Made by a program: the position numbers and the translations under genes | In this document: positions 36,746 to 45,255 of the stretch, piece after piece | How the letters are laid out: each line of letters starts with the position of its first letter | Position numbering within the stretch: position 1 is the first letter of the stretch | Source of the DNA: Streptomyces oceani | GTDB lineage: Bacteria; Actinomycetota; Actinomycetes; Streptomycetales; Streptomycetaceae | Direction of reading: 5' to 3' | Assembly (NCBI RefSeq): GCF_001751245.1 | Contig: NZ_LJGU01000115.1 | Location: 183,187-247,186, forward strand | DNA length: 64,000 nucleotides | Notes under the pieces: generated by a model | What the model was told of the DNA's origin: nothing | Seen by the model: only the letters and a program-made list of their open reading frames with translations | Databases searched by the model: none

Positions 36746-38334
36746 TCCTTCGGCCGCCAGTCCTCGACGTTCCACCACGGTCCGAATCCGAGCCCGTGGT
36801 CATGCGGCTCGACCTGGGTGCTGACTCCCGTCCACCGGTCGTTCATGACGTAGGTGTGGTCGATGTGGGTCAGGAAGGTGTAGCCGGGGTCCTTCGCCAA
36901 CTCCCGTTGCACGGTGCGGTACGCGCGCTCGCGCTCGTCTCGGTCACCGGATTGCCGTCCCTTCTCCAGGGCCTTGTCCACGGCGGGGTTGTCGTAGGCG
37001 GACATGTTCTTGTAGCCGTCCAGGGCCAGTTCGGAGTGCAGCAGGCCGTAGAGGTCGAAGTCCGGGTCGGCGGGGCTGCCGCCGCCCGCGAGCACCGCGT
37101 CCTTGGCCAGCCGCGGGTCGATCACCTCCCAACTGCCCGACTTCACGGTGACCTTGATGCCGGCCTTCTTGACGTCGTCGGCGTAGGCCAGGGCGTGCTC
37201 CTGGCGTATCTGGTCGCCGGCCGGATACCACAGCGTGAACTCGGCTCGCTGCCCGTCCTTGGCCCGGATGCCATCCGCGCCCGGCTTCCAGCCCGCCTCG
37301 TCGAGAATCCGCTTGGCGCCCTTCAGGTCGTGCCGCCGCTCCGTGCCCTCGGCGAACCACTCACTGTCGGTCGGCACCGGCCCGTAAGCCGGCTTGCCCG
37401 CGCCGGAGAGGATCGAGCGCACCATCTGCTCGCGGTCCACCGCCAGGTCCAGCGCCCGGCGGACGGCGGTGTCGCCGGTCACGTCGTTGCCGCTGGGCAG
37501 GGTGACGGCACGGAAGTCGGAGCTCTTGGCCGCCAGGGTGCGCTTCCCCTCGTCCTTCTCGAAGGTCTGGGCGAGCTGCGGCGGAAGAATGGCACCGTCC
37601 AGGTCGCCGGAGCGCAGCCGGGTGGCCCGGACGTCGTCGTCCTCCACGGTGGCCATGGTGAACTTCCGCACCTCGGGCGCGCCGCCCCAGTAGTCGGGGT
37701 TGGCCTTGAAGGACAGCTTCTCGCCCTTGCGCCAGTTGGTGAGGACGTACGGGCCGGTGCCAACCGGCTTGGTGTTGTACGCGCCGTCGTTGACGTCCTG
37801 CTTCCCGGCGACCTCCTCGGCCGCGATGGGCAGCACGGTCCGCTCGGCGAAGGCCGCGTACGGATACTTCAGTTCGAAGACGACCGTGTGCTTGTCCTTC
37901 GCGTTGACGCTCTTGACCGCGTCGAGTTCGCCCTTGTTCGGGTTGTTGGTCTTCTTGTCCAGGATGGTCTCGTACGTGAAGACCACGTCCCGCGCCGTGA
38001 ACGGGCTGCCGTCGCTGAACTCCACGCCCTCGCGCAGCGCGAAGGTGTAGGTCCGGCCGTCCTCGCTGACCTCGGGGAGTTCGGTGGCCAGCGCGGGCTT
38101 GAGGTTCATCTTGGCGTCCCGCCGCAGCAGTCCGTCGAATATCTTCGAGTTGCCGTCCTTGCCGTAGCCGAGCAGCGGACTGAGGGTGTCCGGCTCCTGG
38201 GCTATCCCCACGGTCAGCGAGTCGGTGGCGCCGCCGGCTCCGCCCTCGCTCGGCGCCGAACAAGCCGCGCCACCGGCCAGCAGCGCCGCGGCCGTGACCC
38301 CCGCGGCCAGAGTGCGCACAGTACGGGACCTCAT
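36742..38334 (-). CDS. ABC importer substrate-binding lipoprotein (DppA/OppA/NikA type)
   Basis: A 530-residue SBP_bac_5 family lipoprotein. A signal peptide with lipobox-like GGAAC (Cys25), then the family core: IAQEPDTLSPLLG, TYTFALREGVEFSDGSPFTA, AYNTKPVGTGPYVLTNW and NPDYWGG. It captures the ligand outside the membrane. The family includes peptide, nickel, opine and sugar binders, so the ligand is open. ATG at 38334 has AAGGTGG upstream. It is the first gene of a five-gene operon with overlapping junctions. Confidence 0.92.
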   Translation of the reverse strand: MRSRTVRTLAAGVTAAALLAGGAACSAPSEGGAGGATDSLTVGIAQEPDTLSPLLGYGKDGNSKIFDGLLRRDAKMNLKPALATELPEVSEDGRTYTFALREGVEFSDGSPFTARDVVFTYETILDKKTNNPNKGELDAVKSVNAKDKHTVVFELKYPYAAFAERTVLPIAAEEVAGKQDVNDGAYNTKPVGTGPYVLTNWRKGEKLSFKANPDYWGGAPEVRKFTMATVEDDDVRATRLRSGDLDGAILPPQLAQTFEKDEGKRTLAAKSSDFRAVTLPSGNDVTGDTAVRRALDLAVDREQMVRSILSGAGKPAYGPVPTDSEWFAEGTERRHDLKGAKRILDEAGWKPGADGIRAKDGQRAEFTLWYPAGDQIRQEHALAYADDVKKAGIKVTVKSGSWEVIDPRLAKDAVLAGGGSPADPDFDLYGLLHSELALDGYKNMSAYDNPAVDKALEKGRQSGDRDERERAYRTVQRELAKDPGYTFLTHIDHTYVMNDRWTGVSTQVEPHDHGLGFGPWWNVEDWRPKE

Positions 38335-38759
38335 TTCGCCACCTTCACTCACGTCAGCTGCCTACGCCGTCGCTTCCGGGGCGCCCTCGCCTCCGGCCGA
38401 TCGCTATTGCGACCAACATGCAATTAAACACCATCCTCAGCAAGGCCACGAGGGTGCCTTCCTGCTCGCGTCCGGCGATCACCCGAGCCGCGAAGCTGTT
38501 CGTCAATTCACCTGTGCTGTCCGCCCGTTCGTGATGAGGTGATCGCCGTGGGGAGTAACGCGCCGACTCACCAAACGAATCAACGGGGCAAATCGGGAGA
38601 GAGCGCGCAGGCTTTCGCGGAAGACCGCCCCCACACGGGTTTCAGTCACGCAACTTCGTGACAAGATCGAGCCGTTGAGTCGTGGTTTCCCCTTCTCTGC
38701 CGCCTTGGGGTCAGTAACCTCGGATTCGACCGGCAAGCCGAAGACAAGCTGGAGACCAG
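38335..38759. other. divergent intergenic region ABC operon / methyltransferase
   Basis: A 425-base non-coding region. An AT-rich patch at 38411-38434 (ACATGCAATTAAACACC) is the likely promoter area of the ABC operon. An inverted repeat at 38645-38662 lies upstream of the methyltransferase gene. No open frame looked like a gene. Confidence 0.5.
38645..38662. promoter_or_regulatory. inverted repeat GTCACG-N6-CGTGAC
   Basis: Perfect 6-base arms around CAACTT, about 98 bases upstream of the methyltransferase start. The form suits a dimeric regulator site near a promoter, or a small leader hairpin. The regulator is unknown. Confidence 0.45.
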
Positions 38760-39581
38760 ATGGAACGTCCCGCCTGGGCGCCACAGGGCATAGATCTGAC
38801 CGTGCCAAGCGTGTCGCGCATCTACGACTACTACCTCGGCGGGTCGCACAACTTCGAGGTCGACCGTGCGGCCGGGCGGGCGGTCCTGGAAGCCTGGCCG
38901 GGACTGACGAAGATCGTGCAGGTGAACCGCGCCTTCATGCGCCGGGCCGTGCGGTACGCCGTCGGCGAGGGCGTCGACCAGTTCCTGGACATCGGTTCCG
39001 GCATCCCCACCTTCGGCAACGTCCACGAGGTCGCCCTGGCGGCCGACCCGGACTCCCGGGTGCTCTACGTGGACCATGACCCGGTGGCGGTGGCGCACAG
39101 CCGGGCCGTGCTACAGGACACCGATCAGGCGGAGATCGTCTCCGCGGACTTCCGCTCGCCACAGGACGTACTGCTGAGCGCCGAGGCCGAGCGGGTGCTC
39201 GACCTGGACCGGCCGGTCGCCCTGATGTTCGTGGCCCTGCTGCACTTCATCGAGGACAAGGACGACCCCTGGAAGGCCGTCGCGGAGTTCCGGGACGCCC
39301 TCGCGCCGGGCAGTCTGCTGATCGTCACCCACGCCGGGGAGGGGGAGGTGCGCAAGCCGGCGCGCGGCGACGACGCCGTGGCGCTGTACCGCCGGATCGG
39401 CTCCCCGATCCAACTGCGCACCCGCGCGCAGGTGCTGGACTTCTTCGAGGGCTTCGAACTGCTGGACCCCGGCCTGGTGGCCATGCCCCGATGGCACCCC
39501 GATTCCGCACCGGAGCACGAGGACCCGGTGACCTTCGCGGGCTTCGCCGGAGTGGGCCGTAAGACGGGACCGACCGAGTGA
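38760..39581 (+). CDS. DUF574 SAM-dependent methyltransferase
   Basis: A 273-residue methyltransferase of the DUF574/Methyltransf_19 family, which is greatly expanded in Streptomyces. The N-terminal signature is PSVSRIYDYYLGGSHNFEVD, the SAM-binding loop QFLDIGSGIPTFGNVHEVA, and the acidic ribose-binding end VLYVDHDPVAVAH. The target is unknown. The stop overlaps the start of a c-di-GMP enzyme gene (GTGA), so both are made from one message. ATG at 38760 follows a CUGGAGA-type ribosome site. Confidence 0.92.
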   Translation: MERPAWAPQGIDLTVPSVSRIYDYYLGGSHNFEVDRAAGRAVLEAWPGLTKIVQVNRAFMRRAVRYAVGEGVDQFLDIGSGIPTFGNVHEVALAADPDSRVLYVDHDPVAVAHSRAVLQDTDQAEIVSADFRSPQDVLLSAEAERVLDLDRPVALMFVALLHFIEDKDDPWKAVAEFRDALAPGSLLIVTHAGEGEVRKPARGDDAVALYRRIGSPIQLRTRAQVLDFFEGFELLDPGLVAMPRWHPDSAPEHEDPVTFAGFAGVGRKTGPTE

Positions 39582-41740
39582 GTCGGGCGGACGAACCGGA
39601 CGGTTCCAGAGCCGACGGACTGCGGCGCTTCGCCACGATATGGAGCCGGGCGGTCTATCCGGCCACCGCCACCTCGATGACGCGCGCCGAGTTCGAGGAC
39701 CATCTCCACCCGTTGGCCGTCCAGTTGGCCGAGGCGCTGCACACCCACCCGTTCTCCCCCACGGTGGGTCGCGGCGTCGGGGAGGCGCTGGTCGCCGCCC
39801 ACTGCACGGACCCGGACGCGCTGCCGCACATCCTCGGGGTGGTGGAGTCGTACCTGGTGCTCTACAGCACGCACGAGGAGCCGCTACCTGTCGACGAGGG
39901 CCGCGCCCGCTGCGCACGACTCCAGCACGCCATCTCGGCCGGCTTCACCCGGGCGCTGCGGGAGCGTACGAGAAGCGAGCAGGAGGCCCTGTCCCGCGCC
40001 GCGTTGGCCGCCCAGACGGCGGTGGAGGAAGCGCTGCACACCAGCGAGACACGCTTCCGCGCGGTGTTCAAGGACGCCACCATCGGCATCGGGATCGCGG
40101 ACATGAGCGGCCGTATCCGGGACGTCAACGGCGCCCTGGCGGGCATGTTCGGCCGCTCCGAGGAGGAGCTGCGTCGGCGCAGCGTGAGCGACTGGGTGCA
40201 CCCCGGGGACGCACCGGAAGTCTGGCGGATGCACCGGGAGTTGGTGCGCGGCGAACGGGACCACTTCCGGGTGGAGAAGCCGTTCTCCCGCCCGGACGGC
40301 ACGGTGCTGTGGACGAACCTGACCTTCTCCCTGCTGCGTGGCGCCGAGGGCGAGCCGCGCTACCAGTTGACGCTGATGGAGGACATCACCGAGCGCCGGC
40401 TGCTGCACCTGCGTCTGCGGTACGAGGCCACGCACGACGAACTGACCGGGCTGCCCAACCGCACGCTCTTCGCGGAACGCCTCGATCGCGTGCTCACGGC
40501 CGGCGAGGGCCGGTTCGGGCTGTGCTATCTGGACATCGACGGGTTCAAGGCCGTCAACGACAGCCTCGGGCACGCGGTCGGCGACCAGTTGCTGATCTCC
40601 GTGGGCGAGCGGCTGCAGTCCTGCGCCGCCGCACCGGACCACCTGGTGGCGCGGATCGGCGGCGACGAGTTCGCGGCGCTAGTGACCGACCCGTCCGGCC
40701 CCGAGCAGGTAACGGAGCTCGCGCGCCAGACGCTGGCCGCGCTCGCCACACCCATCACCATCGACGGGCGGGACCTTTCCGTACGGGCCAGCATCGGCAT
40801 CGTCGAGGGGGCGAGCGGCGACCTGGGGCCAGCGGAGGTGATGCGCAGCGCGGACATCACCATGTACCGGGCGAAGGACGGCGGCGGCAACCGCTACGAG
40901 GTGGCGGACCCCGACTCGGACGCGCGCGCCATAGACCGGCACAGCCTGACCAACCACCTGCCGGGCGCTCTGGAGCGGGACGAGTTCTTCCTGGAGTACC
41001 AGCCGTTGATCCGGATGCTGGACGGACGAGTGGACGGCGCGGAGGCGTTGGTGCGCTGGCGGCATCCGGTGCACGGCCGGCTCGGACCGGACCGCTTCAT
41101 CCCGCTGGCGGAGCACACCGGGCTGATCGTGCCGTTGGGCCGTTGGGTGCTGGAACAGGCCGTGGAGCAGGCGTACTTCTGGCAGCGCGGCCTGGTGGAA
41201 GGAGACAGCGCCGGAGCGGGACGCGAACCGCTGCGGGTGAACGTGAACCTCTCGCCACGCCAACTGCACCACCCCGACCTCGTGCCGGACACCATCGCCG
41301 TCCTGGAAGCCGCGGGGGTGTCCCCCGAATCGCTCTGCCTCGAGGTCACCGAGAGCGCGTTGATAGGGGCGGACGAGGACGAGCTGAAGCCGCTGCGGCA
41401 GTTGGCGGAGCTGGGTGTGGACATCGCGCTGGACGATTTCGGCACCGGCTACTCCAACCTGGCGAACCTGCGCCGGCTGCCGGCGACCACGCTGAAGCTG
41501 GACCGCTCCTTCACCCAGGGCCTGCAGCAGCACCCGGCCGATCCACTGGACGTGACCTTCGTGGGCGGCATCGTCTCACTGGCACACGCGCTCGGGCTGC
41601 GTGTGACGGTGGAGGGGGTGGAGACCGAGGCACAGGCACAGCAGTTGCGCGAGCTGGACTGTGACACGGCCCAAGGGTGGTACTACGCGCGCCCCGCCTC
41701 CCCGGAGAGCATTCCCGCGTACTGGTCACCGTCGGACTGA
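39578..41740 (+). CDS. PAS-GGDEF-EAL c-di-GMP cyclase/phosphodiesterase
   Basis: A 720-residue cytoplasmic protein. An N-terminal helical domain (about 1-145) is followed by a PAS/PAC domain (about 155-275; FKDATIGIGIADMSGRIRDVN). The GGDEF domain has an intact RIGGDEFAAL site, but no RxxD inhibitory site directly before it. The EAL domain retains GAEALVRWRHP, NVNLSPRQL, LEVTES, DDFGTGYSNL, KLDRSF and EGVETEAQ. Both cyclase and phosphodiesterase activities look possible. The architecture resembles RmdA-like Streptomyces enzymes that affect development; orthology is not claimed. GTG at 39578 overlaps the methyltransferase stop. Confidence 0.93.
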   Translation: MSRADEPDGSRADGLRRFATIWSRAVYPATATSMTRAEFEDHLHPLAVQLAEALHTHPFSPTVGRGVGEALVAAHCTDPDALPHILGVVESYLVLYSTHEEPLPVDEGRARCARLQHAISAGFTRALRERTRSEQEALSRAALAAQTAVEEALHTSETRFRAVFKDATIGIGIADMSGRIRDVNGALAGMFGRSEEELRRRSVSDWVHPGDAPEVWRMHRELVRGERDHFRVEKPFSRPDGTVLWTNLTFSLLRGAEGEPRYQLTLMEDITERRLLHLRLRYEATHDELTGLPNRTLFAERLDRVLTAGEGRFGLCYLDIDGFKAVNDSLGHAVGDQLLISVGERLQSCAAAPDHLVARIGGDEFAALVTDPSGPEQVTELARQTLAALATPITIDGRDLSVRASIGIVEGASGDLGPAEVMRSADITMYRAKDGGGNRYEVADPDSDARAIDRHSLTNHLPGALERDEFFLEYQPLIRMLDGRVDGAEALVRWRHPVHGRLGPDRFIPLAEHTGLIVPLGRWVLEQAVEQAYFWQRGLVEGDSAGAGREPLRVNVNLSPRQLHHPDLVPDTIAVLEAAGVSPESLCLEVTESALIGADEDELKPLRQLAELGVDIALDDFGTGYSNLANLRRLPATTLKLDRSFTQGLQQHPADPLDVTFVGGIVSLAHALGLRVTVEGVETEAQAQQLRELDCDTAQGWYYARPASPESIPAYWSPSD

Positions 41741-41761
41741 GCCGGGTGACCCTCGCCCGGC
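41741..41761. terminator. hairpin directly after the c-di-GMP enzyme gene
   Basis: GCCGGG and CCCGGC form a 6-bp stem with a 9-base loop, starting at the base after the stop codon. The next gene is convergent. It is a plausible terminator. Confidence 0.5.
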
Positions 41762-41879
41762 GGGAAGCCGGGCCGAGGCCGGGTGGTCGGCGTACGTCGG
41801 CCTGCCGCCGGTGGGGGGGCGTAGAGCCCGACGCGGGCGGCCCGGGACGTACGACGTCTCGCTGACGGCCGGCGCGAGA

Positions 41880-42821
41880 TCAGCCGTCGCCGTCCGGGCG
41901 CACGTGTCGGTCCAGCCAGGCGAGCAGGTCAGCGGTGACCTCCTCGCGGTTGGTCTCGTTCAGGATCTCGTGCCGCGCACCGGGGTAGGCACGCCAGCTC
42001 AGCTGCCGGGTGCCGGTATAGCGGAAGTCCTCCAGCAGTTCGTGGACGAGCGTCATCCCCTGGTGGCACGGGTCCTCCTCACCGACGACCACGTGCACCG
42101 GCAACTCGGAGGGGATACGGCCGGACATCTCCGGGTCGTTGATCTTGCGGACGCCCAGCACCCAGTCCATCGAGAGGCCGGCACCGAACGGGAACCCGCA
42201 GCCCTCGTCGGCGACGTACCGGTCGACCTCGGCTTCGTCCCGGGACAACCACTCGTATCCGGTGCGGCCCGGGAAGGGGTCGTTGAAGGCGCCGAACAAC
42301 TCCGGGATGAAGTCGGACGGCGCGTCCCGACCACCCTGCCGGATCTGCGCCTCCAGATCGCGCAGGGACGCCGCCGGATCACAGCCCGGCAGCGAACGGA
42401 ACGTACCGGAGAGGATCAGGGCGTCCAGTGTCCCGCCGTACTCCTGCGCGTAGTCCCGCGCGTACTGGCTGCCCATGCTGTGGCCGAACAGCACGTGCGG
42501 GAGATCCGCCGGCAGTTCGGCACGCAGCCGCTCGGCGACGGTCCGCAGGTCGGCGACGGTCGCCCGCCAGCCGTCCAGGTCGCCGACCGCGCCGTACCCG
42601 CCGGCGGCGGGGGCCGTGCGTCCGTGGCCGCGGTTGTCCGAGGCCGTCACCGCGTATCCGCGCTGAACGAGGGCGCCGGCGAAACGGTCGTAGCGCCGAG
42701 CGTGCTCCGCGGCACCGTGCACCAGCTGGACCAGGGCCACGGGCGGCCCCGCGGGCAGCCAGGTGTAGGTAGCGACCCGGGTACCGTCCGACGCCTCGGT
42801 GAAGTCCGCGCGCGCGTCCAC
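41880..42821 (-). CDS. alpha/beta hydrolase (monoacylglycerol lipase-like)
   Basis: A 313-residue serine hydrolase. The oxyanion region is QLVHGAAEHARRYDRFA, the nucleophile elbow GHSMGSQYARD, the acid is likely the Asp of VVVGEEDPC, and the His is in GARHEILNE. This HG-x-AEH pattern is that of monoacylglycerol lipase/lysophospholipase-type enzymes. No signal peptide is seen, so it is cytoplasmic. GTG at 42821 has GAGAGG upstream. It is a single gene, and the substrate is unknown. Confidence 0.88.
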   Translation of the reverse strand: MDARADFTEASDGTRVATYTWLPAGPPVALVQLVHGAAEHARRYDRFAGALVQRGYAVTASDNRGHGRTAPAAGGYGAVGDLDGWRATVADLRTVAERLRAELPADLPHVLFGHSMGSQYARDYAQEYGGTLDALILSGTFRSLPGCDPAASLRDLEAQIRQGGRDAPSDFIPELFGAFNDPFPGRTGYEWLSRDEAEVDRYVADEGCGFPFGAGLSMDWVLGVRKINDPEMSGRIPSELPVHVVVGEEDPCHQGMTLVHELLEDFRYTGTRQLSWRAYPGARHEILNETNREEVTADLLAWLDRHVRPDGDG

Positions 42822-43323
42822 GTGGTCCGCCTCTCATCGTCGTGCTGCTCGCCGGGTCGGCGCCGATCCGGCTGTCGCGAAGGTCACCGTACTCGTCGGG
42901 CGTGCCCGAGGTGAAGCGTACGCGGAAAGCCACCACGCGAACCGGGGCGGATTCACTGGTTCCGCACAACCTCCGCACGAGGCGTCCCGAAAGGGTGGCG
43001 GGTTCACGACGGTGGGGCACAACTCCTCGTCGTGCGCTCATACTTGACGACTTCAGTGGGTAGTGCGTTTATGCCAGTGGGTCATGCGAGGCTGGCGCGG
43101 GGGGCGGTGAGGTGCCCGTCAGCGCGGGCCCGTTCGCCGCGTAGTCGCACATACGCCTGCTCGGGGGTCACATGGGGAGAATTTGAGTCAAAGTTTCGAA
43201 CGATCTTGAACTATTTGCATGACGGTAGATCATATTGGGGGCCGTCACGAGGACGGACCGCCGCCGATGCACCACCCCACCCGTAGCTCGAGTGGGGGCA
43301 GCCCCGCCGAGGAGGCCCGTCAC
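42822..43323. other. 502-base divergent intergenic region hydrolase / acyl-CoA dehydrogenase
   Basis: It is mostly GC-rich, with one strikingly AT-rich island at about 43181-43240. The island carries the 11-base palindrome TTTGAGTCAAA (43182-43192), a TTCGAA palindrome and a possible promoter (TTGAAC at 43206, CATATT at 43231). This is the probable control region of the acyl-CoA dehydrogenase. GAGGAGG just before 43324 is its ribosome-binding site. No small gene was convincing. Confidence 0.5.
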
Positions 43324-44526
43324 ATGGATCGCTACTTCACGGAGCCGCAGCACCAGCAGCTGCGCCAGGAAGTGCGAGAGTTCGCAGCACGCGAGGTCAG
43401 GCCACGCATACCCGAGATGGAACGCACCCGCGCGGTCTCCCACACCCTGTCCCGTCGAATCGCCCAGCAAGGCTGGATCGGAGCGACCGTGCCGCGCGCG
43501 TACGGCGGCATGGGTGCCGGTCACCTCTCGAAGACGGTCATCATCGAGGAACTCTCCCGGGAGAACGGCGCCATGGGCGCCATGGTGCAGGCTTCCCAGC
43601 TGGGCGTCGCCAAGATCGTGCACTTCGGTGACGAGGAACAGAAGAAGCACTGGCTACCCGCCATCGCCGCTGGCGAGTGCCTGCCCACCATCGCCGTGAC
43701 CGAGCCGGACTCCGGCGGCCACGTACTGGGCATGTCCAGCAGCGCCGTGCGGGACGGGGACGACTACATCCTGAACGGCAGCAAGATCTACGTCGGCAAC
43801 AGCCACGTCGGCGACCTGCACGGCGTGGTCGTACGCACCGGTCCCGGCTCCAAGGGACTCTCCGCGTTCCTCGTCGAGTCCGACCGCCCGGGGTTCAGCC
43901 TCGGCGACCAGCAGCCCGCGATGGGATTGCACGGCTTCAGCTTCGGCGAACTGCATTTCGACAACTGCCGGGTCCCGGCGGCGAACATGCTCGGTGAGGA
44001 GGGTGACGGGCTGTCCGTCGCGTACTCCTCCAGCGTCCTCTACGGCCGCGCGAACCTCACCGCGGTCTCGCTGGGCATCCACCAGGCCGTGCTGGACGAG
44101 ACCACGGCCTTCTGCGCCGAACGCGAGCGGTACGGCGCGCCGTTGTCCGAGCTGGGCTCCATAAAGCTGAAGCTCGGGCAGATGCAGTCCCGGCTGATGA
44201 CGGCGCGGCTGGCCGCGTACCACGCCGTCCATCTGCTGGACCGTGGCCTGCCGTGCGACGCGGAGCTGATGAACGCCAAGCTCGTCAACGTCGAGTACGC
44301 CCTGGACTCCGCGCGCAACGCGATGGAGATCCACGCCGCGGCCGGGCTGTTCACCGACCGCCCGGTGGAGCGCTACCTGCGGGACGCGCACCACATCTTC
44401 GCGCCGGCCGGCACCTCGGACATCCAGCGCCTCCGCCTCGGGGAGGTGGCGATGGGCACCGCCAAGGGCCCCTGGTCCGACAAGCTCTCGACGCTGGTAC
44501 GCACCGACCCGAGTCCCGCGGTGTGA
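43324..44526 (+). CDS. acyl-CoA dehydrogenase family protein without the canonical catalytic Glu
   Basis: A 400-residue flavoprotein of the acyl-CoA dehydrogenase superfamily: an N-terminal helical domain, FAD/acyl segment IAVTEPDSGGHVLGM, beta domain (NGSKIYVGNSHVGD) and C-terminal helices with the FAD-binding RERYGAPLSELGSIK and IHAAAGLFTDRPVERYLRDA. In the usual catalytic segment (YEGTSEIQR) the Glu is replaced by Ala362 (IFAPAGTSDIQR). The alternative helix position used by isovaleryl-CoA dehydrogenase is Gly (VLYGRANL). It may act on a carrier-protein substrate or by another mechanism. ATG at 43324 follows GAGGAGG. Confidence 0.85.
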   Translation: MDRYFTEPQHQQLRQEVREFAAREVRPRIPEMERTRAVSHTLSRRIAQQGWIGATVPRAYGGMGAGHLSKTVIIEELSRENGAMGAMVQASQLGVAKIVHFGDEEQKKHWLPAIAAGECLPTIAVTEPDSGGHVLGMSSSAVRDGDDYILNGSKIYVGNSHVGDLHGVVVRTGPGSKGLSAFLVESDRPGFSLGDQQPAMGLHGFSFGELHFDNCRVPAANMLGEEGDGLSVAYSSSVLYGRANLTAVSLGIHQAVLDETTAFCAERERYGAPLSELGSIKLKLGQMQSRLMTARLAAYHAVHLLDRGLPCDAELMNAKLVNVEYALDSARNAMEIHAAAGLFTDRPVERYLRDAHHIFAPAGTSDIQRLRLGEVAMGTAKGPWSDKLSTLVRTDPSPAV

Positions 44527-44542
44527 CACCGCTCCACTGACC

Positions 44543-44562
44543 GCCCCGTCCGGCGCCGGGGC
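44543..44562. terminator. hairpin after the acyl-CoA dehydrogenase gene
   Basis: GCCCCG and CGGGGC form a 6-bp stem with an 8-base loop in the convergent gap before the GAF gene. A second, smaller stem (CCGCC/GGCGG) follows near 44616. It is probably a terminator. Confidence 0.5.
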
Positions 44563-44667
44563 TCCGGCGGTACGGACCTACGGCCCGCCGCTTCGCCACC
44601 CCCCACGAGGGGCCCCGCCCGTAGGCGGGTTCCCGTCGCTTCCGCACCGCCCGGGACGGCTCTCCGC

Positions 44668-45255
44668 TCAGGAGTGTGCCTGCTCCCGACGGTGGATCTG
44701 GTCAACCAGGTCGGCGGCCATGGTCTTGATGGTCTCCAGACCCTGCCGGCCCCAGGGGCGCGGCTCCTGGTCGACAACACAGACCGTGCCGAGCGACATG
44801 CCCGTACGATCGATCAGCGGCGCACCGAGGTAGGAGCGGATGCCGATCTCGTCCACCACCGGGTTTCCGGCGAACCGGGGGTAGTCACACACGTCCTCCA
44901 GCACGAGGGCCTTGCGCCGTACGACCACGTGCGGGCAGTAGCCGTGATCACGTGCCATCACCCGGCCGACTCCGGCGGACTGCCCGCCGGCCTGACCGGA
45001 CGGACCCAGCTCCACCGCCTGGTCGGAGCCCGGGGCGTAGAGACCCGCGAAGTACTGCCGCTCCTCGTCGATGAAGTTCACCATGGCGTACGGCGCGCCG
45101 GTGATGTTCGCCAACTTCCGCGCGAAGTCGTCGAACTCGGGTACCGGCGTCTCACCGATCCCCAACTCGCGCAACCGGGCGACCCGGTTCGGGGCGTCGG
45201 CATCATCCGGAGTCAGGAGGAGATGGGACGTTGGGTCATATGACATCTGTGACAT
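44668..45255 (-). CDS. GAF-domain protein at the end of a conservon
   Basis: A 195-residue cytoplasmic protein made mostly of one GAF domain (residues about 40-185: FARKLANITGAPYAMVNFIDEERQYFAG, then SYLGAPLIDRTGMSLGTVCVVD). GAF domains bind small ligands or haem, or sense redox state. It overlaps the upstream GTPase gene by 20 bases, so it belongs to the conservon operon as a fifth member. ATG at 45255 has GAGGAG seven bases upstream. Its ligand is unknown. Confidence 0.85.
   Translation of the reverse strand: MSQMSYDPTSHLLLTPDDADAPNRVARLRELGIGETPVPEFDDFARKLANITGAPYAMVNFIDEERQYFAGLYAPGSDQAVELGPSGQAGGQSAGVGRVMARDHGYCPHVVVRRKALVLEDVCDYPRFAGNPVVDEIGIRSYLGAPLIDRTGMSLGTVCVVDQEPRPWGRQGLETIKTMAADLVDQIHRREQAHS

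Noticed and set aside
36568..38427. A 619-codon plus-strand open frame opposite the substrate-binding protein
   Set aside because: It is a shadow frame; the minus strand encodes a complete lipoprotein of the ABC operon.
43032..43286. Possible 84-residue small gene in the hydrolase/acyl-CoA dehydrogenase gap
   Set aside because: It crosses the AT-rich promoter-like island, lacks a ribosome site and gives no protein-like composition.
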